This document shows, piece by piece, positions 27,688 to 36,886 of a stretch of 38,404 nucleotides of DNA (position 1 is its first letter; every line of letters begins with the position of its first letter). Source of the stretch: Armatimonadota bacterium. Lineage in GTDB: Bacteria > Armatimonadota > JAAZEB01. Under the pieces are notes generated by a model, which saw nothing but the letters and a program-made list of their open reading frames with translations, ran no database searches and was not told the origin of the DNA. The position numbers were made by a program, and so were the translations under genes. The stretch is from positions 1 to 38,404 of the forward strand of contig JAAZEB010000073.1 in NCBI GenBank assembly GCA_012512505.1, in the 5' to 3' direction.

Positions 27688-30435
27688 ATGAAACAGGCAC
27701 TCCTCACGACAGCGGTGCTTGCATTGGGGGTACAGGCGGCGATGGCAGAACGCATTGAGGTGCCGGTGGCACGCTTCTCCTTCACGGGCAAAGGAAACTA
27801 CGTCTCCAAGCCCGACCGGCGGGACCTTTTCCAGATCATCCATCCGTGGACCCCCTCCCGGGCCGGCGACTTCGGCCAGATGGAGGCGGAGGTGGCGATC
27901 CCCAAAGACGCCCGGGGGCCCTTTACCCTCGTCTTCTACGTGATGGACAACAACTACACCGGACCCGAGGAGACCGGCGCCGACTGGATCAACCGGGATG
28001 TGCGCGTCGGCCACCGCTTCCGGCAGGCGCTGGTGAATGGTGAGGTGGTGTGGCAGCAAGATACCTGCCTGGATGACGTTTCCGAGCACACCCTCGTGGA
28101 CATCACCGAGAAGGTGAAGCCTGGCGAGACGTTCCGCCTGGCCTTCCGTCTCTGGGAGGCCGCCGACAGCGATGTCACGCTCCCGGGCGATGTCTACATT
28201 ACCGAACACTACGCCACGAAGGTCGCCTCGGCGGTGAAGCAGGTGGTGAAGGACCGCTACGAAACGCGCAGCTACTGGGGTGACGTGGCGGTCTACACCG
28301 GTGCCCGCCCCAAGCCAGAGGAGATCCCCTGGGGCTGGCCGACGGTCCTGAAGGCCCCCGCGCCCAAGCCCCACCAGGTGAAGCCGGCGGTCCGCGAGCG
28401 GGTCGCCCTGAAGCTGGAGCACGCGGAGCTGCTGGAGGGTCCCTGGCCGTGGCCGGTGCAGCAGGGGATCCCCTTCCCGATGGGCGCGCTGAAGGACGCC
28501 TCGAACCTCACTCTGCGGCAGGCAGGCCAGCCGGTTCCCGCCGCGATGCGCCGCCTCAACACCTGGCCGGACGGCAGCGTTCAGTGGGCGGTGGCGGCCT
28601 TCACCCACTCCTCTGGGGCCGCTGAGGCCGATCGGACCTATGAGGTGGGATACGGCACAGAGGTGCGGGCTTCCCGGCGTCGGCCGGAGCACCCGGTAGT
28701 GGCCTCGGGGGAACGGGGCGCCGGCAACGGCCTGGTGCGCCTGCGCGTTGCGGGCAGCCCGGAGGCTCCCACGGGGCTCTCGGTGCTGGCGGGCCGGGGG
28801 CGCGTCGTCGTGCCGGAGCTCGCCCCCTACCTGCGCGCCGGCGGGAAGAACTACGGGGCGCGCTGGTCGGGTGCCGAGTGGCTCTCGCGCTCTGCCCAGG
28901 TGGCGGAGCTGGCGCTCACGGGAGAACTGGTGGCACCGGATGGGGATCGCTACGGCGCCTGCCGGCTGCGGGCCGCCCTCTTCGCCGGGTGTCCTTACGT
29001 GCGCGTGCTCTTCACCATCACCAACCAGCGGCCGGAGAAGACATTCTCGGCTGAGGCCTACGGCCTGAAGCTGGGGGTGCCGGGCAGCAAGCCGGGGCCG
29101 GCTGGCGAGGGCTGGACGGCAGTCGACGCGGGCGGCATCGCCCTGACGGCCGTGGTACGCTGGTTCGCGCACCTCTGGCCCAACGGTATCGAGGTGGCGC
29201 CCGAGGGGATCGACCTGCAGTGCTTCAAGCCGGGCGACACCCGCCTGGCCACCTACGACACGCACCCGGGCGAGGCGAAGACGCAGGAGATCTGGCTGGC
29301 CCTAACGCCCGAGGTCCCGAGCGCCGTGGACTGCCGCAAGCTGGCGGCCCTGGTCGAGACGCCCCCGCGCCTCGACGTGAGCGCCCTCATCCGGCAGAGC
29401 CGCGCCTGGGGCGAGCTTCCCGCGATCACGAAGGAGCACCACCCGGAGGTCTACGAGAAGGTAGAGGCAGTCCTCGCCCCCTACTTCGAGAAGTGCAAGG
29501 AGGGCATCCGCCTCTTCGGCGAGTACGGCAACTGGGACAACTACTACTGGAACACCCTCCACACGATGCACTCGCTCTACGCCATGACGGGCGAGCGGAA
29601 GTGGGTCGACTGGGCGGAGCGCGCCATCCGGCACCACTTCGACGTGGACATCTGCCACTGGCAGCCCGCCGAGGGTGCGGTGGGCACCGTGGGGGCGATC
29701 CACGGCTACTGGGGCGACCACTCGGATACACCCTGCTACAGCCTGATCCAGAACTGCGACGGCGCCTTCGACCACTGGAACCTGACCGGCGACCCGGACG
29801 CCTACGGCTACGGCGTGGGGATTGCCGAGTACGTGCGCACCAGCGAGAACATCGGGCGGGGCGGCTCGACGCGCGAGCAGGGCTGGCCGATCCTCTGCAT
29901 GCTGGCGGCGTGGCGCCAGACCGGCGACGCGAAGTACGGCGACCACGCGAAGCTGCTGGTGGAAACGGCCCTCGGCTTCGAGGAACGCCGTCGCGGCACC
30001 TACATCGAGAACCACGGCAGTGTCTCCTACCTGGGGCCGACGCCCTTCATGTATGGCATCCTCTGCACGGCGCTGCGCCAGTATCACCTGCGCTCCGGCG
30101 ACGAGCGCGCGGCCATCCTGATCGCGCGCCTGGCCAACGCCGTTTACGAGGAGACGCACGACCCCTTCCACTCGAAGACGCTGCCGAACATCGACTACTA
30201 CTACTCGCCCAACCCCTACCTGCGCGGCGGCGACGGCTTCACGCCGATCACGACGCTGAACCTGAACATCGCGGCGGCGCAGGCCTACGGTGCCTACGTC
30301 ACCCAGGATCCCGGCCTGGCCGACATCGCCCGCCGCTCCTGGCTGGCCGGTCTGGAGGGCGGCACCGTCTACCCCGAGATGGCCTACGACCTCGCCGGCA
30401 TCATCTGGTGGCTGGATCAGTTGCAGGAGAGGTGA
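27688..30435 (+). CDS. Secreted PcRGLX/YetA-like protein (RIFT-barrel, rhamnogalacturonan lyase-like)
   Basis: Signal peptide MKQALLTTAVLALGVQAAMA; GIPFPMGALKDASNLTLRQAGQPVPAAMRRLNTWPDGSVQWAVAAFTHSS (PcRGLX/YetA N-terminal signature); alpha/alpha-barrel-like C-terminal half. Confidence 0.75.
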   Translation: MKQALLTTAVLALGVQAAMAERIEVPVARFSFTGKGNYVSKPDRRDLFQIIHPWTPSRAGDFGQMEAEVAIPKDARGPFTLVFYVMDNNYTGPEETGADWINRDVRVGHRFRQALVNGEVVWQQDTCLDDVSEHTLVDITEKVKPGETFRLAFRLWEAADSDVTLPGDVYITEHYATKVASAVKQVVKDRYETRSYWGDVAVYTGARPKPEEIPWGWPTVLKAPAPKPHQVKPAVRERVALKLEHAELLEGPWPWPVQQGIPFPMGALKDASNLTLRQAGQPVPAAMRRLNTWPDGSVQWAVAAFTHSSGAAEADRTYEVGYGTEVRASRRRPEHPVVASGERGAGNGLVRLRVAGSPEAPTGLSVLAGRGRVVVPELAPYLRAGGKNYGARWSGAEWLSRSAQVAELALTGELVAPDGDRYGACRLRAALFAGCPYVRVLFTITNQRPEKTFSAEAYGLKLGVPGSKPGPAGEGWTAVDAGGIALTAVVRWFAHLWPNGIEVAPEGIDLQCFKPGDTRLATYDTHPGEAKTQEIWLALTPEVPSAVDCRKLAALVETPPRLDVSALIRQSRAWGELPAITKEHHPEVYEKVEAVLAPYFEKCKEGIRLFGEYGNWDNYYWNTLHTMHSLYAMTGERKWVDWAERAIRHHFDVDICHWQPAEGAVGTVGAIHGYWGDHSDTPCYSLIQNCDGAFDHWNLTGDPDAYGYGVGIAEYVRTSENIGRGGSTREQGWPILCMLAAWRQTGDAKYGDHAKLLVETALGFEERRRGTYIENHGSVSYLGPTPFMYGILCTALRQYHLRSGDERAAILIARLANAVYEETHDPFHSKTLPNIDYYYSPNPYLRGGDGFTPITTLNLNIAAAQAYGAYVTQDPGLADIARRSWLAGLEGGTVYPEMAYDLAGIIWWLDQLQER

Positions 30436-30601
30436 GGGGCTCAACGGTGAGTTGGGATTCCGAGATAAGGAAGGTCCGAACGGTTGCCTGCGTTCTCCCG
30501 CCCGCGCCCTGTCTTCGATACCACGGATGAAGAGGCGCGGGCATCCGGGGCTGTGCGATCCATCCGGGATCGGGGCATGGCCCGAGTGAGACGCTCTCGG
30601 A

Positions 30602-30799
30602 GGACCGCGAAGCGGTCCCACAGCATAGCCCAGGGTCTCCTGACCCTGGGTCTTGCGTCCAGAAAATGCCTAGCACCCTGAAAGGGTGCGACAACACTGG
30701 ATAGCGGTTTGTGCGACCTCTTCGAGGTCGTGGTATTTTGCCAGCAGATAACCCAGGGTGCGAACACCCTGGGCTAAGTTGTGCGGCCCCTTTGGGGTC
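30602..30799. repeat. Array of six consecutive hairpins (compound intergenic repeat)
   Basis: GGACCGC-GAA-GCGGTCC (30602-30618); CCCAGGGT-CTCCTG-ACCCTGGG (30629-30650); GCACCCT-GAA-AGGGTGC (30673-30689); CGACCTC-TTC-GAGGTCG (30714-30730); CCCAGGGTG-CGAA-CACCCTGGG (30752-30773); CGGCCCC-TTT-GGGGTCG (30784-30800, one G.T). Confidence 0.85.
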
Positions 30800-30893
30800 G
30801 AGGGCAGAGGGCGATTGCGGACATCTGGCCCTGCCCCTACGTCGGGCGACGCAGGGATGCGTCCCTACCCATGGATAGCCAGGGGCGTGTGAG

Positions 30894-31160
30894 GTGGTCC
30901 CTGAGGACAAAGGGAAGCGAGCGGAGGGCACATTCGACCGGGTGCGGGCCGTCATGGCGCGGCAAACCAGCCGGCGTGAAGAGGACCTGACGCCCGAGAC
31001 CGCCCTGCTGCGGATCGCGCAGGAGGACTCGCTGGCGCTTGAGGAATACTACGCGTTGCTGGAAGACGAGTTCGGAATCACGTTCGTCGACACCGAGCGG
31101 ATCGTGACCCTTCGAGATGTGGCGAGGTATATCGAGGCGCGCCGGCTGCAGGGCGCGTGA
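30894..31160 (+). CDS. Acyl carrier protein-like (phosphopantetheine-binding) protein
   Basis: FDRVRAVMARQTSRREEDLTPETALLRIAQEDSLALEEYYALLEDEFGITFVDTERIVTLRDVARYIEARRLQ aligns with ACP helices I-IV; DSL motif retained. Start uncertain. Confidence 0.7.
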   Translation: MVPEDKGKRAEGTFDRVRAVMARQTSRREEDLTPETALLRIAQEDSLALEEYYALLEDEFGITFVDTERIVTLRDVARYIEARRLQGA

Positions 31161-31180
31161 GGTGTGAGGAGTACAGGCAT

Positions 31181-32308
31181 ATGACACCGCGTGAGAGATA
31201 CCGTGAGACGCTGCTGTTCGGCAACCCGGACAAGGTGCCGTTTGTGCCAGGCGGACCCCGAGAGTCGACGCTGGCGGCCTGGCACCAGCAGGGCCTGCCG
31301 GAAGGGGTAAACTGGCACACGCACCTGCTGGAGGTGCTGGGCATCGAGCCGGAGCCGGTGAGGGACTGCCCCCAGCCAGGCGTCTCCTTCCAGATGATCC
31401 CTACCTTCGAGGAGAAGGTGCTGGAGCATAAGAACGGGCACTACATCGTCCAGGACTGGATGGGCGCCATCACCGAGATCTCGGACCAGTACGACTACAC
31501 CTACATCCGCTCCGCGCGCGACTTCGTTACCCGCAAGTGGCACCGCTTCCCGGTCCAGAACCGGGAGGATTGGGAGCAGATGAAGTGGCGCTACGACCCG
31601 AAGGCGCCCGGCCGCTTCCCGGACGACTTCGAGGAGCGCTGCGCCCAGATGCAGGAGCGCGACGTGGTGGTCACCATCCACTTCAACGGCCCCTTCTGGC
31701 AGATGCGCGAGTGGTGCGGCATGGAGGGCCTCTGCATCCTGATGGCGGAAGACCCGGAGCTGGTCGACGAGATGGCGCAGTTCTGGACCGAGTTCGTCTC
31801 GCAGACGATGGCGCCGATCCTGGAGCGGGTGACGCTGGACCGGGTGGGCATCTCGGAGGATATGGCCTACAAGGAGCACAGCATGATCTCGCCGGCGATG
31901 GTGCGCCGCTTCCTGATGCCCTCCTACGAGCGCTGGGTGCCCGAGATCAAGAAGAGCGGCTGCCCGATCATCGACATGGACTCCGACGGCTACATCGGCG
32001 AGTTGCTCCCGCTGTGGATTGAGGCGGGCATCAACGTGTGCGACCCGATCGAGGTGGCGGCCGGCAACGACATCGTGGCGTTCCGCGAGCGCTTCGGCAA
32101 GCAGATGGCCTACACCGGCGGCATCGATAAGCGCGCGCTGGCCAAGGGCGGCGCGGTGATGGAGGCGGAGCTGAAGCGGGTGATCCCGCCGCTCTTTAAG
32201 GAGGGGGGCTACATCCCCGGGTGCGACCACGGCGTGCCGCCGGACATCTCCTGGCCCAACTTCGTCGAGTACGCCCGCCTCCTGGCGCAGTACACCGGCT
32301 GGCTGTAG
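31181..32308 (+). CDS. URO-D superfamily protein, 'DxDSDG...PGCDHGVPPD' type
   Basis: MTPRERYRETLLFGNPDKVPF (typical URO-D N-terminus) ... GCPIIDMDSDGYIGELLPLWIEAGINVCDPIEVAAGND ... GGYIPGCDHGVPPDISWPNFVEYARLL. Confidence 0.85.
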   Translation: MTPRERYRETLLFGNPDKVPFVPGGPRESTLAAWHQQGLPEGVNWHTHLLEVLGIEPEPVRDCPQPGVSFQMIPTFEEKVLEHKNGHYIVQDWMGAITEISDQYDYTYIRSARDFVTRKWHRFPVQNREDWEQMKWRYDPKAPGRFPDDFEERCAQMQERDVVVTIHFNGPFWQMREWCGMEGLCILMAEDPELVDEMAQFWTEFVSQTMAPILERVTLDRVGISEDMAYKEHSMISPAMVRRFLMPSYERWVPEIKKSGCPIIDMDSDGYIGELLPLWIEAGINVCDPIEVAAGNDIVAFRERFGKQMAYTGGIDKRALAKGGAVMEAELKRVIPPLFKEGGYIPGCDHGVPPDISWPNFVEYARLLAQYTGWL

Positions 32309-32337
32309 ACCCGCCGCCTGGCGAGGAGGGGCACTCC

Positions 32338-34785
32338 ATGAGCACATCCAGACCGATCCTGGCTCTGATCTGCGGCGTGTTGAGCCTATCCCTGGCGAGG
32401 GCCCAGGAGAACCTGCTGGTCAACCCCGGCTTCGAGCAAGTGGGCAAGGACGGCTTCTGCGCCGGGTGGGGCGGGGGCGAGTTCGGCAGCGTGGGCAAGA
32501 CGCTCTTCTTCGATACCGAAGGGGCCCGCGAGGGCCGGCACTGCCTGCGTATGGTGGGCACCCCCAACACCTGGACTACCTGTGCCGGCACGCCGATCCC
32601 GGTCAAGCCCAACACCGCCTACTGGATCACCTGGTGGTTTCGCGCGGAGCAGCCCCTCTCCAGCCGTACCTACCTCTTCCTGCAAACCAACACCGGTCAG
32701 CGCGTCTTCCCCCAGACCGACCGCCGCGGCCGCTTCGGCTGGACCCGGAACATCGTCCGCTACGTCACCCGCGCCGACGAGACGTCGCTGCAGCCGGTCT
32801 TGACGATGCACTCTTACGAGGACCCGCCGGGCACGGCCTGGTGGGATGAGGTGGGCGTTTGGGAGAAGCTGCCGCCGGATCTACAAGTGCACTACCGGGC
32901 CCAGCATCCCTGGGATGACGTCCGCGTGTCCACTGCCCGCAGCTACGCGCGCACCCCGCAGTGCGTCGTGTGGGGCGACCGCGCCGAGGCGCGCCTCTAT
33001 CCCCACACCCCGGTGCCGGCAAAGGCGCCGCGCGCGCCGGCGATCCCCCTGGCCGCTCCCGGGCGCGGCCATGACCTCTACCAGCTCGTCGTCACCCCCT
33101 CGGCGGCGATGGCGCCGGTGTCGCTGCGCTTCACCCGGCCGACAGGACCGGGGGCGATGCCGGCCGGCACCCTCCGCTACCGCGTGGCGCGGTGCGTGCC
33201 GGTGCAGGAGGTCCGCAACCCCGCCGTGCCGCTGGGCCCCACGCCAGACCCGCTGGTGGAGCCGACGGAACCGGAGCCGGTGGGGCCAAAGCAGAGCGCG
33301 CTCTTCTGGATCGAGTGGGCGCCACCGCCCGGGGGCAAGCCCGGCACCTACCGGGCAAACGTGGAGGTGCTCTCCGGGGGGAAGGTGATCGCCACCGTGC
33401 CCCTCCGGCTGCGCCGCTGGGGCTTCGACCTGCCGGCGGTACCCCACTACCGCTCGATGGTCCTCTTCGGCCTCGGCCACGCGATGCGCTTCTATCCCGG
33501 TCAGTCCGAGGAAGCGGTGTGGCGCCTGGGCTGGGAGGCGCTCTCCCGCCACCGCCTCAGCGGCTTCAACATCGCCCTCTACCCCAACGCCACCCTCCAG
33601 GATGGGAAGCTGCAGATCGACTGGACGCGCTTCGACCGGATGGTGGCCGCCGCCAAGGAGTTCGGTGCCTCGGCGATCACCCTCGGCCCGATGCTCGGCG
33701 GCGGGGCCAGCGAGGGCTGGAAGCCCTGGCGCTTCCTCGGCTTCATGCCCCTGGAAGACCCGGGCTTTGACGCAGTCTACGTGGAGCTCAACCGCCAGAT
33801 GGCCGCCCGCCTCCGCCAGGCCGGCCTCCTCGACCGCTGCTATGTCTACCCCTACGACGAGCCCGAGCCGGACTACATGGACAAGATCGCCCGCCTCTGC
33901 GACCTAGTCCACCAGGGCGACCCGGAGCTGAAGTGCCTGATGACGGTGGACCCTGCCAGCGCCGAGCCGCTGTGGGGCAAGGTGAAGGCTTGGATCGTGC
34001 CGAGCTGGAGCTTTAGCGGCGATGTCGTCGCCCAGCGCCGTGCCGCCGGCGACGAGGTGTGGGTCTACAACATGGTGGCCTCCATCGAGGATCCGGCCCT
34101 GGCCCACCGCCTCTACGCCTGGCACGCCCTGCAGGTGGATGCCCGCGGCGGCCTGCTGTGGAACTCCACCTGGTGGAACCAGATCAACCCCTGGGAGAAC
34201 CCCACCGCGGTGGCGGTGCCGGTTGGGCGCCAGCATGAAAGCCTGTACCGCTACCGCGCCGGCGAGGCCTCGCTCTTCTACCCCGATCCGGCCGGCAAGG
34301 GCCCGCTGGTTCCCGCCTTGCGCCTGCCGATGATCCGCCAGGGCGTGGAGGACTTCGACCTCCTGGTGGAGCTAGAACGGGCGTGGCGCGAGGCGGCGGC
34401 ACGGCTGCCCGCCGCCACCCGGCGGCAGGAGGTGGCCCGGCGCGCCCGCGCCGCGCTGATGGCCCCGGTGGTGCTCGATGGGGCAACGATGACCACCTGC
34501 TGGGCGCGAACAGAGGCCGTGCGGCATATCGCCGCGGCGGAACTGGAGGTGGCCCGGCAGCGCCCGGCGGTGATCGCCCACCCCACGCGTCTCGGCGCCC
34601 ACCTCGGCGTGGCCGGCTGGGCCGAGCCTGGCACCCGCCTGACGCTGAACGGGAAGTCCGTGCCCGTTGGGCGCGATGGCCGCTTCCAGCGCCGAGTCAC
34701 CGCCGCCGAGCTGGCGGCTGGCCTCCAGTGGGCAGCCGCCAAGAGCACGGCCCGCAAGAGCTGGCAGTGGGCCGGGCTGCGGTAG
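32338..34785 (+). CDS. Secreted DUF4091-like glycoside hydrolase-like protein with N-terminal carbohydrate-binding-like domain
   Basis: Signal peptide; ENLLVNPGFEQVGKDGF...; VYPYDEPEPDYMDKIARLCDLVHQGDPELKCLMT...WVPSWSF...VWVYNMV...GGLLWNSTWWNQINPW...ALRLPMIRQGVEDFDLLVELE: typical DUF4091 C-terminal signature. Confidence 0.75.
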   Translation: MSTSRPILALICGVLSLSLARAQENLLVNPGFEQVGKDGFCAGWGGGEFGSVGKTLFFDTEGAREGRHCLRMVGTPNTWTTCAGTPIPVKPNTAYWITWWFRAEQPLSSRTYLFLQTNTGQRVFPQTDRRGRFGWTRNIVRYVTRADETSLQPVLTMHSYEDPPGTAWWDEVGVWEKLPPDLQVHYRAQHPWDDVRVSTARSYARTPQCVVWGDRAEARLYPHTPVPAKAPRAPAIPLAAPGRGHDLYQLVVTPSAAMAPVSLRFTRPTGPGAMPAGTLRYRVARCVPVQEVRNPAVPLGPTPDPLVEPTEPEPVGPKQSALFWIEWAPPPGGKPGTYRANVEVLSGGKVIATVPLRLRRWGFDLPAVPHYRSMVLFGLGHAMRFYPGQSEEAVWRLGWEALSRHRLSGFNIALYPNATLQDGKLQIDWTRFDRMVAAAKEFGASAITLGPMLGGGASEGWKPWRFLGFMPLEDPGFDAVYVELNRQMAARLRQAGLLDRCYVYPYDEPEPDYMDKIARLCDLVHQGDPELKCLMTVDPASAEPLWGKVKAWIVPSWSFSGDVVAQRRAAGDEVWVYNMVASIEDPALAHRLYAWHALQVDARGGLLWNSTWWNQINPWENPTAVAVPVGRQHESLYRYRAGEASLFYPDPAGKGPLVPALRLPMIRQGVEDFDLLVELERAWREAAARLPAATRRQEVARRARAALMAPVVLDGATMTTCWARTEAVRHIAAAELEVARQRPAVIAHPTRLGAHLGVAGWAEPGTRLTLNGKSVPVGRDGRFQRRVTAAELAAGLQWAAAKSTARKSWQWAGLR

Positions 34786-34821
34786 GCGTTCCGTCCGCGG
34801 CGATACCCTGGAGAAAAAGAG

Positions 34822-34865
34822 CGTGGGGCCGGCCCCACGAGAGTGAGAGGGAGGCCGGCCCCACG
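34822..34865. terminator. Bidirectional terminator-like palindrome pair between convergent genes
   Basis: CGTGGGGCCGGCCCCACG (34822-34839) is a perfect palindrome; its left 13 nt also pair with GGCCGGCCCCACG at 34853-34865. Located between convergent stops at 34785 and 34899; no clear T-tracts. Confidence 0.5.
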
Positions 34866-34898
34866 CACGTCGGCCGCGTTCGGGGCGCGGTGGAAACG

Positions 34899-36596
34899 CT
34901 ACTGGCCCCACACCTCCACCGAGCCTTTGTCGGTTCGGAGGATCAGGCGGCGGCCGCCGCCGGCGCCTTGCACCTGGTAATGGTACTCCTCGCCGCTGTC
35001 GTCGCTCCAGAGGAGCACCAGGCGGCCGTCACCGGCGTACCAGCGCCCTTCCTTGACGGTGGTCTGCGGGCCGCTGTCCAAGTGGAGGCTCCCGGTGTTC
35101 TGCCCGCCGGAGTTGTTGAAGGTGGAGCTGGCCATGAAGTGGTAGGTCTCGGTGCGCCGTGCGGCCCCGCCGGGCTCCAGCGTCAGGCTGGCACGGTTCT
35201 CACTGACAGTCTGCGTTTTCTGCAGCGAGTGAGATGCCCCACCGGAGCGCGTTTCCAGCCACCGCCAGGCGCCAACCACGTTGGGATCCAGCGCCTCCTG
35301 GCTGGCCCCCAGGGTGGCGAAGATCGCGCGCACCTCCTGATCGCGCGCGGTGAGGCGCTCCTTGTAGCCCAACTCGAAGAGGCAAACGGCGAACCCTTTG
35401 ATAAGCACCACGTACATGCGGGCGCGAATCGCCTTCCCCGCCTGGTTGGTGCCCTCCCAGGAGAGCGCGGCCCCCGGCTCGCTTCCCGCCTTCACCGATT
35501 CTACGTCGCCGCTGCGCTGCAGGAAGGGGGCAAGCTGCATCACCTGCCCCTCCAGGAGCTGCACCAGCCGCGGATCGTCCGGCTGGCTGAGGCCGCCGGC
35601 GGCCGCCCCGAGGATGAAGTACGCCTCGGTGGGCTGGCCGTTCTCCATGCCCGGCTTGGGGGGAATGAGCTGGTAGGCGGCATCTGGGAGAGGCTTCGCC
35701 GTCCAGGTGGCTGGGTAGCGGATGGCGATACCAACGGGGTGGCGCAGCACCTTCCAGTTGGCCTGTCGCGGGCGTGCCGCCGGCGTTCCACTCGCCGGAC
35801 GCGAGGCGCCCGCCAGGGGGTTGGCCGGCTTGCGCGCGGCCAGCGGGTTGGCCCGCTGCGCGCGGGCCGAAGCGCCCTGCTTCGCCAGCGTGTGCGTCAC
35901 GCCGCCGGTAGAGAGCTTCAGCGTCGTTCCCGCCAGGACGGCGCTGAAGGCGAACTGGTCGCCCGCGCTCTTGAAGGTGCCTACGAGCTTGCTGCCCACT
36001 TTGCGCGCGGTGAAGGGAAAGACCTGCTTGCCCAGCGTGATCGTGCCCTGATACCGGCCGCTGGCGCTTTTGACCACCACCGTCATTTCCGCGTTCTTGA
36101 ACGTGCCGATGAAGGGATCGCTGGTCCGGGCCAAGGGGTTGGACCCGGCCGCGGGCTTTGCGGGGGCGGCGGGTTTGGCCGGCGCCCCCGCTGCCGGTGC
36201 CTTGGGGTCGGGCGCGCCCCCAACGCGCGTCAGGATGAACTGCTGCCGGGCCTCTGGCTCGGGCTCCCCCGCCGCATCCAGCTCGCTCACCTCCAGCGTG
36301 ACCTTCTCTGCCTGGCGGAGGGCATGGATGGCGAAGCGGATTGGGGTGCCCGTCAGCATGGCGGTACCGGCCAGCCGGTTCCCCTCGGCGCGGGCCGTGA
36401 TCTGCAGCGTGGTTCCGTGGAAAGAGAAGGTGCCGGTAACGCTGCCCTGGGCACTCTCATCCAGCTCCAGGGTGATCGCGCCCTCTTCGCCCTCTCCGCG
36501 GTAGGTGCCGGTGAAGGTGGGGGCGGCAGCGGCAAGGCCCAGGGCCGCCAGCAGCGGCAGCACTGTTCCCAGGACAGCGGCGGTGATCGAGCGCAT
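34899..36596 (-). CDS. Secreted multi-domain protein: two tandem lipocalin-like/beta-barrel repeats, a DUF1795/PsbP-like domain and a C-terminal beta domain
   Basis: Start MRSITAAVLGTVLPLLAALGLAAA (36596); repeat 1 FTGTYRGEGEEGAITLEL...GTFSFHGTTLQITAR; repeat 2 FIGTFKNAEMTVVVKS..GRYQGTITLGKQVFPFTARKVGSKLVGTF; then WKVLRHPVGIAIRYPATW. Confidence 0.6.
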   Translation of the reverse strand: MRSITAAVLGTVLPLLAALGLAAAAPTFTGTYRGEGEEGAITLELDESAQGSVTGTFSFHGTTLQITARAEGNRLAGTAMLTGTPIRFAIHALRQAEKVTLEVSELDAAGEPEPEARQQFILTRVGGAPDPKAPAAGAPAKPAAPAKPAAGSNPLARTSDPFIGTFKNAEMTVVVKSASGRYQGTITLGKQVFPFTARKVGSKLVGTFKSAGDQFAFSAVLAGTTLKLSTGGVTHTLAKQGASARAQRANPLAARKPANPLAGASRPASGTPAARPRQANWKVLRHPVGIAIRYPATWTAKPLPDAAYQLIPPKPGMENGQPTEAYFILGAAAGGLSQPDDPRLVQLLEGQVMQLAPFLQRSGDVESVKAGSEPGAALSWEGTNQAGKAIRARMYVVLIKGFAVCLFELGYKERLTARDQEVRAIFATLGASQEALDPNVVGAWRWLETRSGGASHSLQKTQTVSENRASLTLEPGGAARRTETYHFMASSTFNNSGGQNTGSLHLDSGPQTTVKEGRWYAGDGRLVLLWSDDSGEEYHYQVQGAGGGRRLILRTDKGSVEVWGQ

Positions 36597-36772
36597 CGGT
36601 GTGTTCCTCACAATCCGGTAGGTCCGGCAGGGATCCCGGCAGCCAGGAGGGCTGGCCCTCGCCAATCGACCCATCTTACTGCCTGCCCCCCGGGTTGTCA
36701 AGGCCCGAACAACGCCGCCACGCGTTCAGGATCGAGGCACGGTCGCCAGACGCGCACCCCCCGCCACCGACA

Positions 36773-36797
36773 GGTCGGATCGCCGGCGTCCCGCCGG
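36773..36797 (+). repeat. Dispersed hairpin element copy (GGTCGGATCGCCGGCGTCCCGCCGG)
   Basis: Matches the first 25 nt of the 7177 copy exactly. Confidence 0.85.
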
Positions 36798-36886
36798 TCT
36801 CCGTAGGAGTCCCCCACGCCCGGCGAGCACCCAGGAGGATGAAAATGGGGCGCCACTACTGTTAGGCGAGCAGCAAGAAACCATCT

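Noticed and set aside
25475-29265. 533-aa and 653-aa minus-strand ORFs opposite the DUF4838 and YetA-like genes
   Set aside because: No recognisable motifs; opposite strand proteins have signal peptides and domain signatures.
34383-36806. 807-aa plus-strand ORF
   Set aside because: Overlaps the 3' part of the DUF4091-like gene in another frame and the secreted protein antisense; no family motifs.
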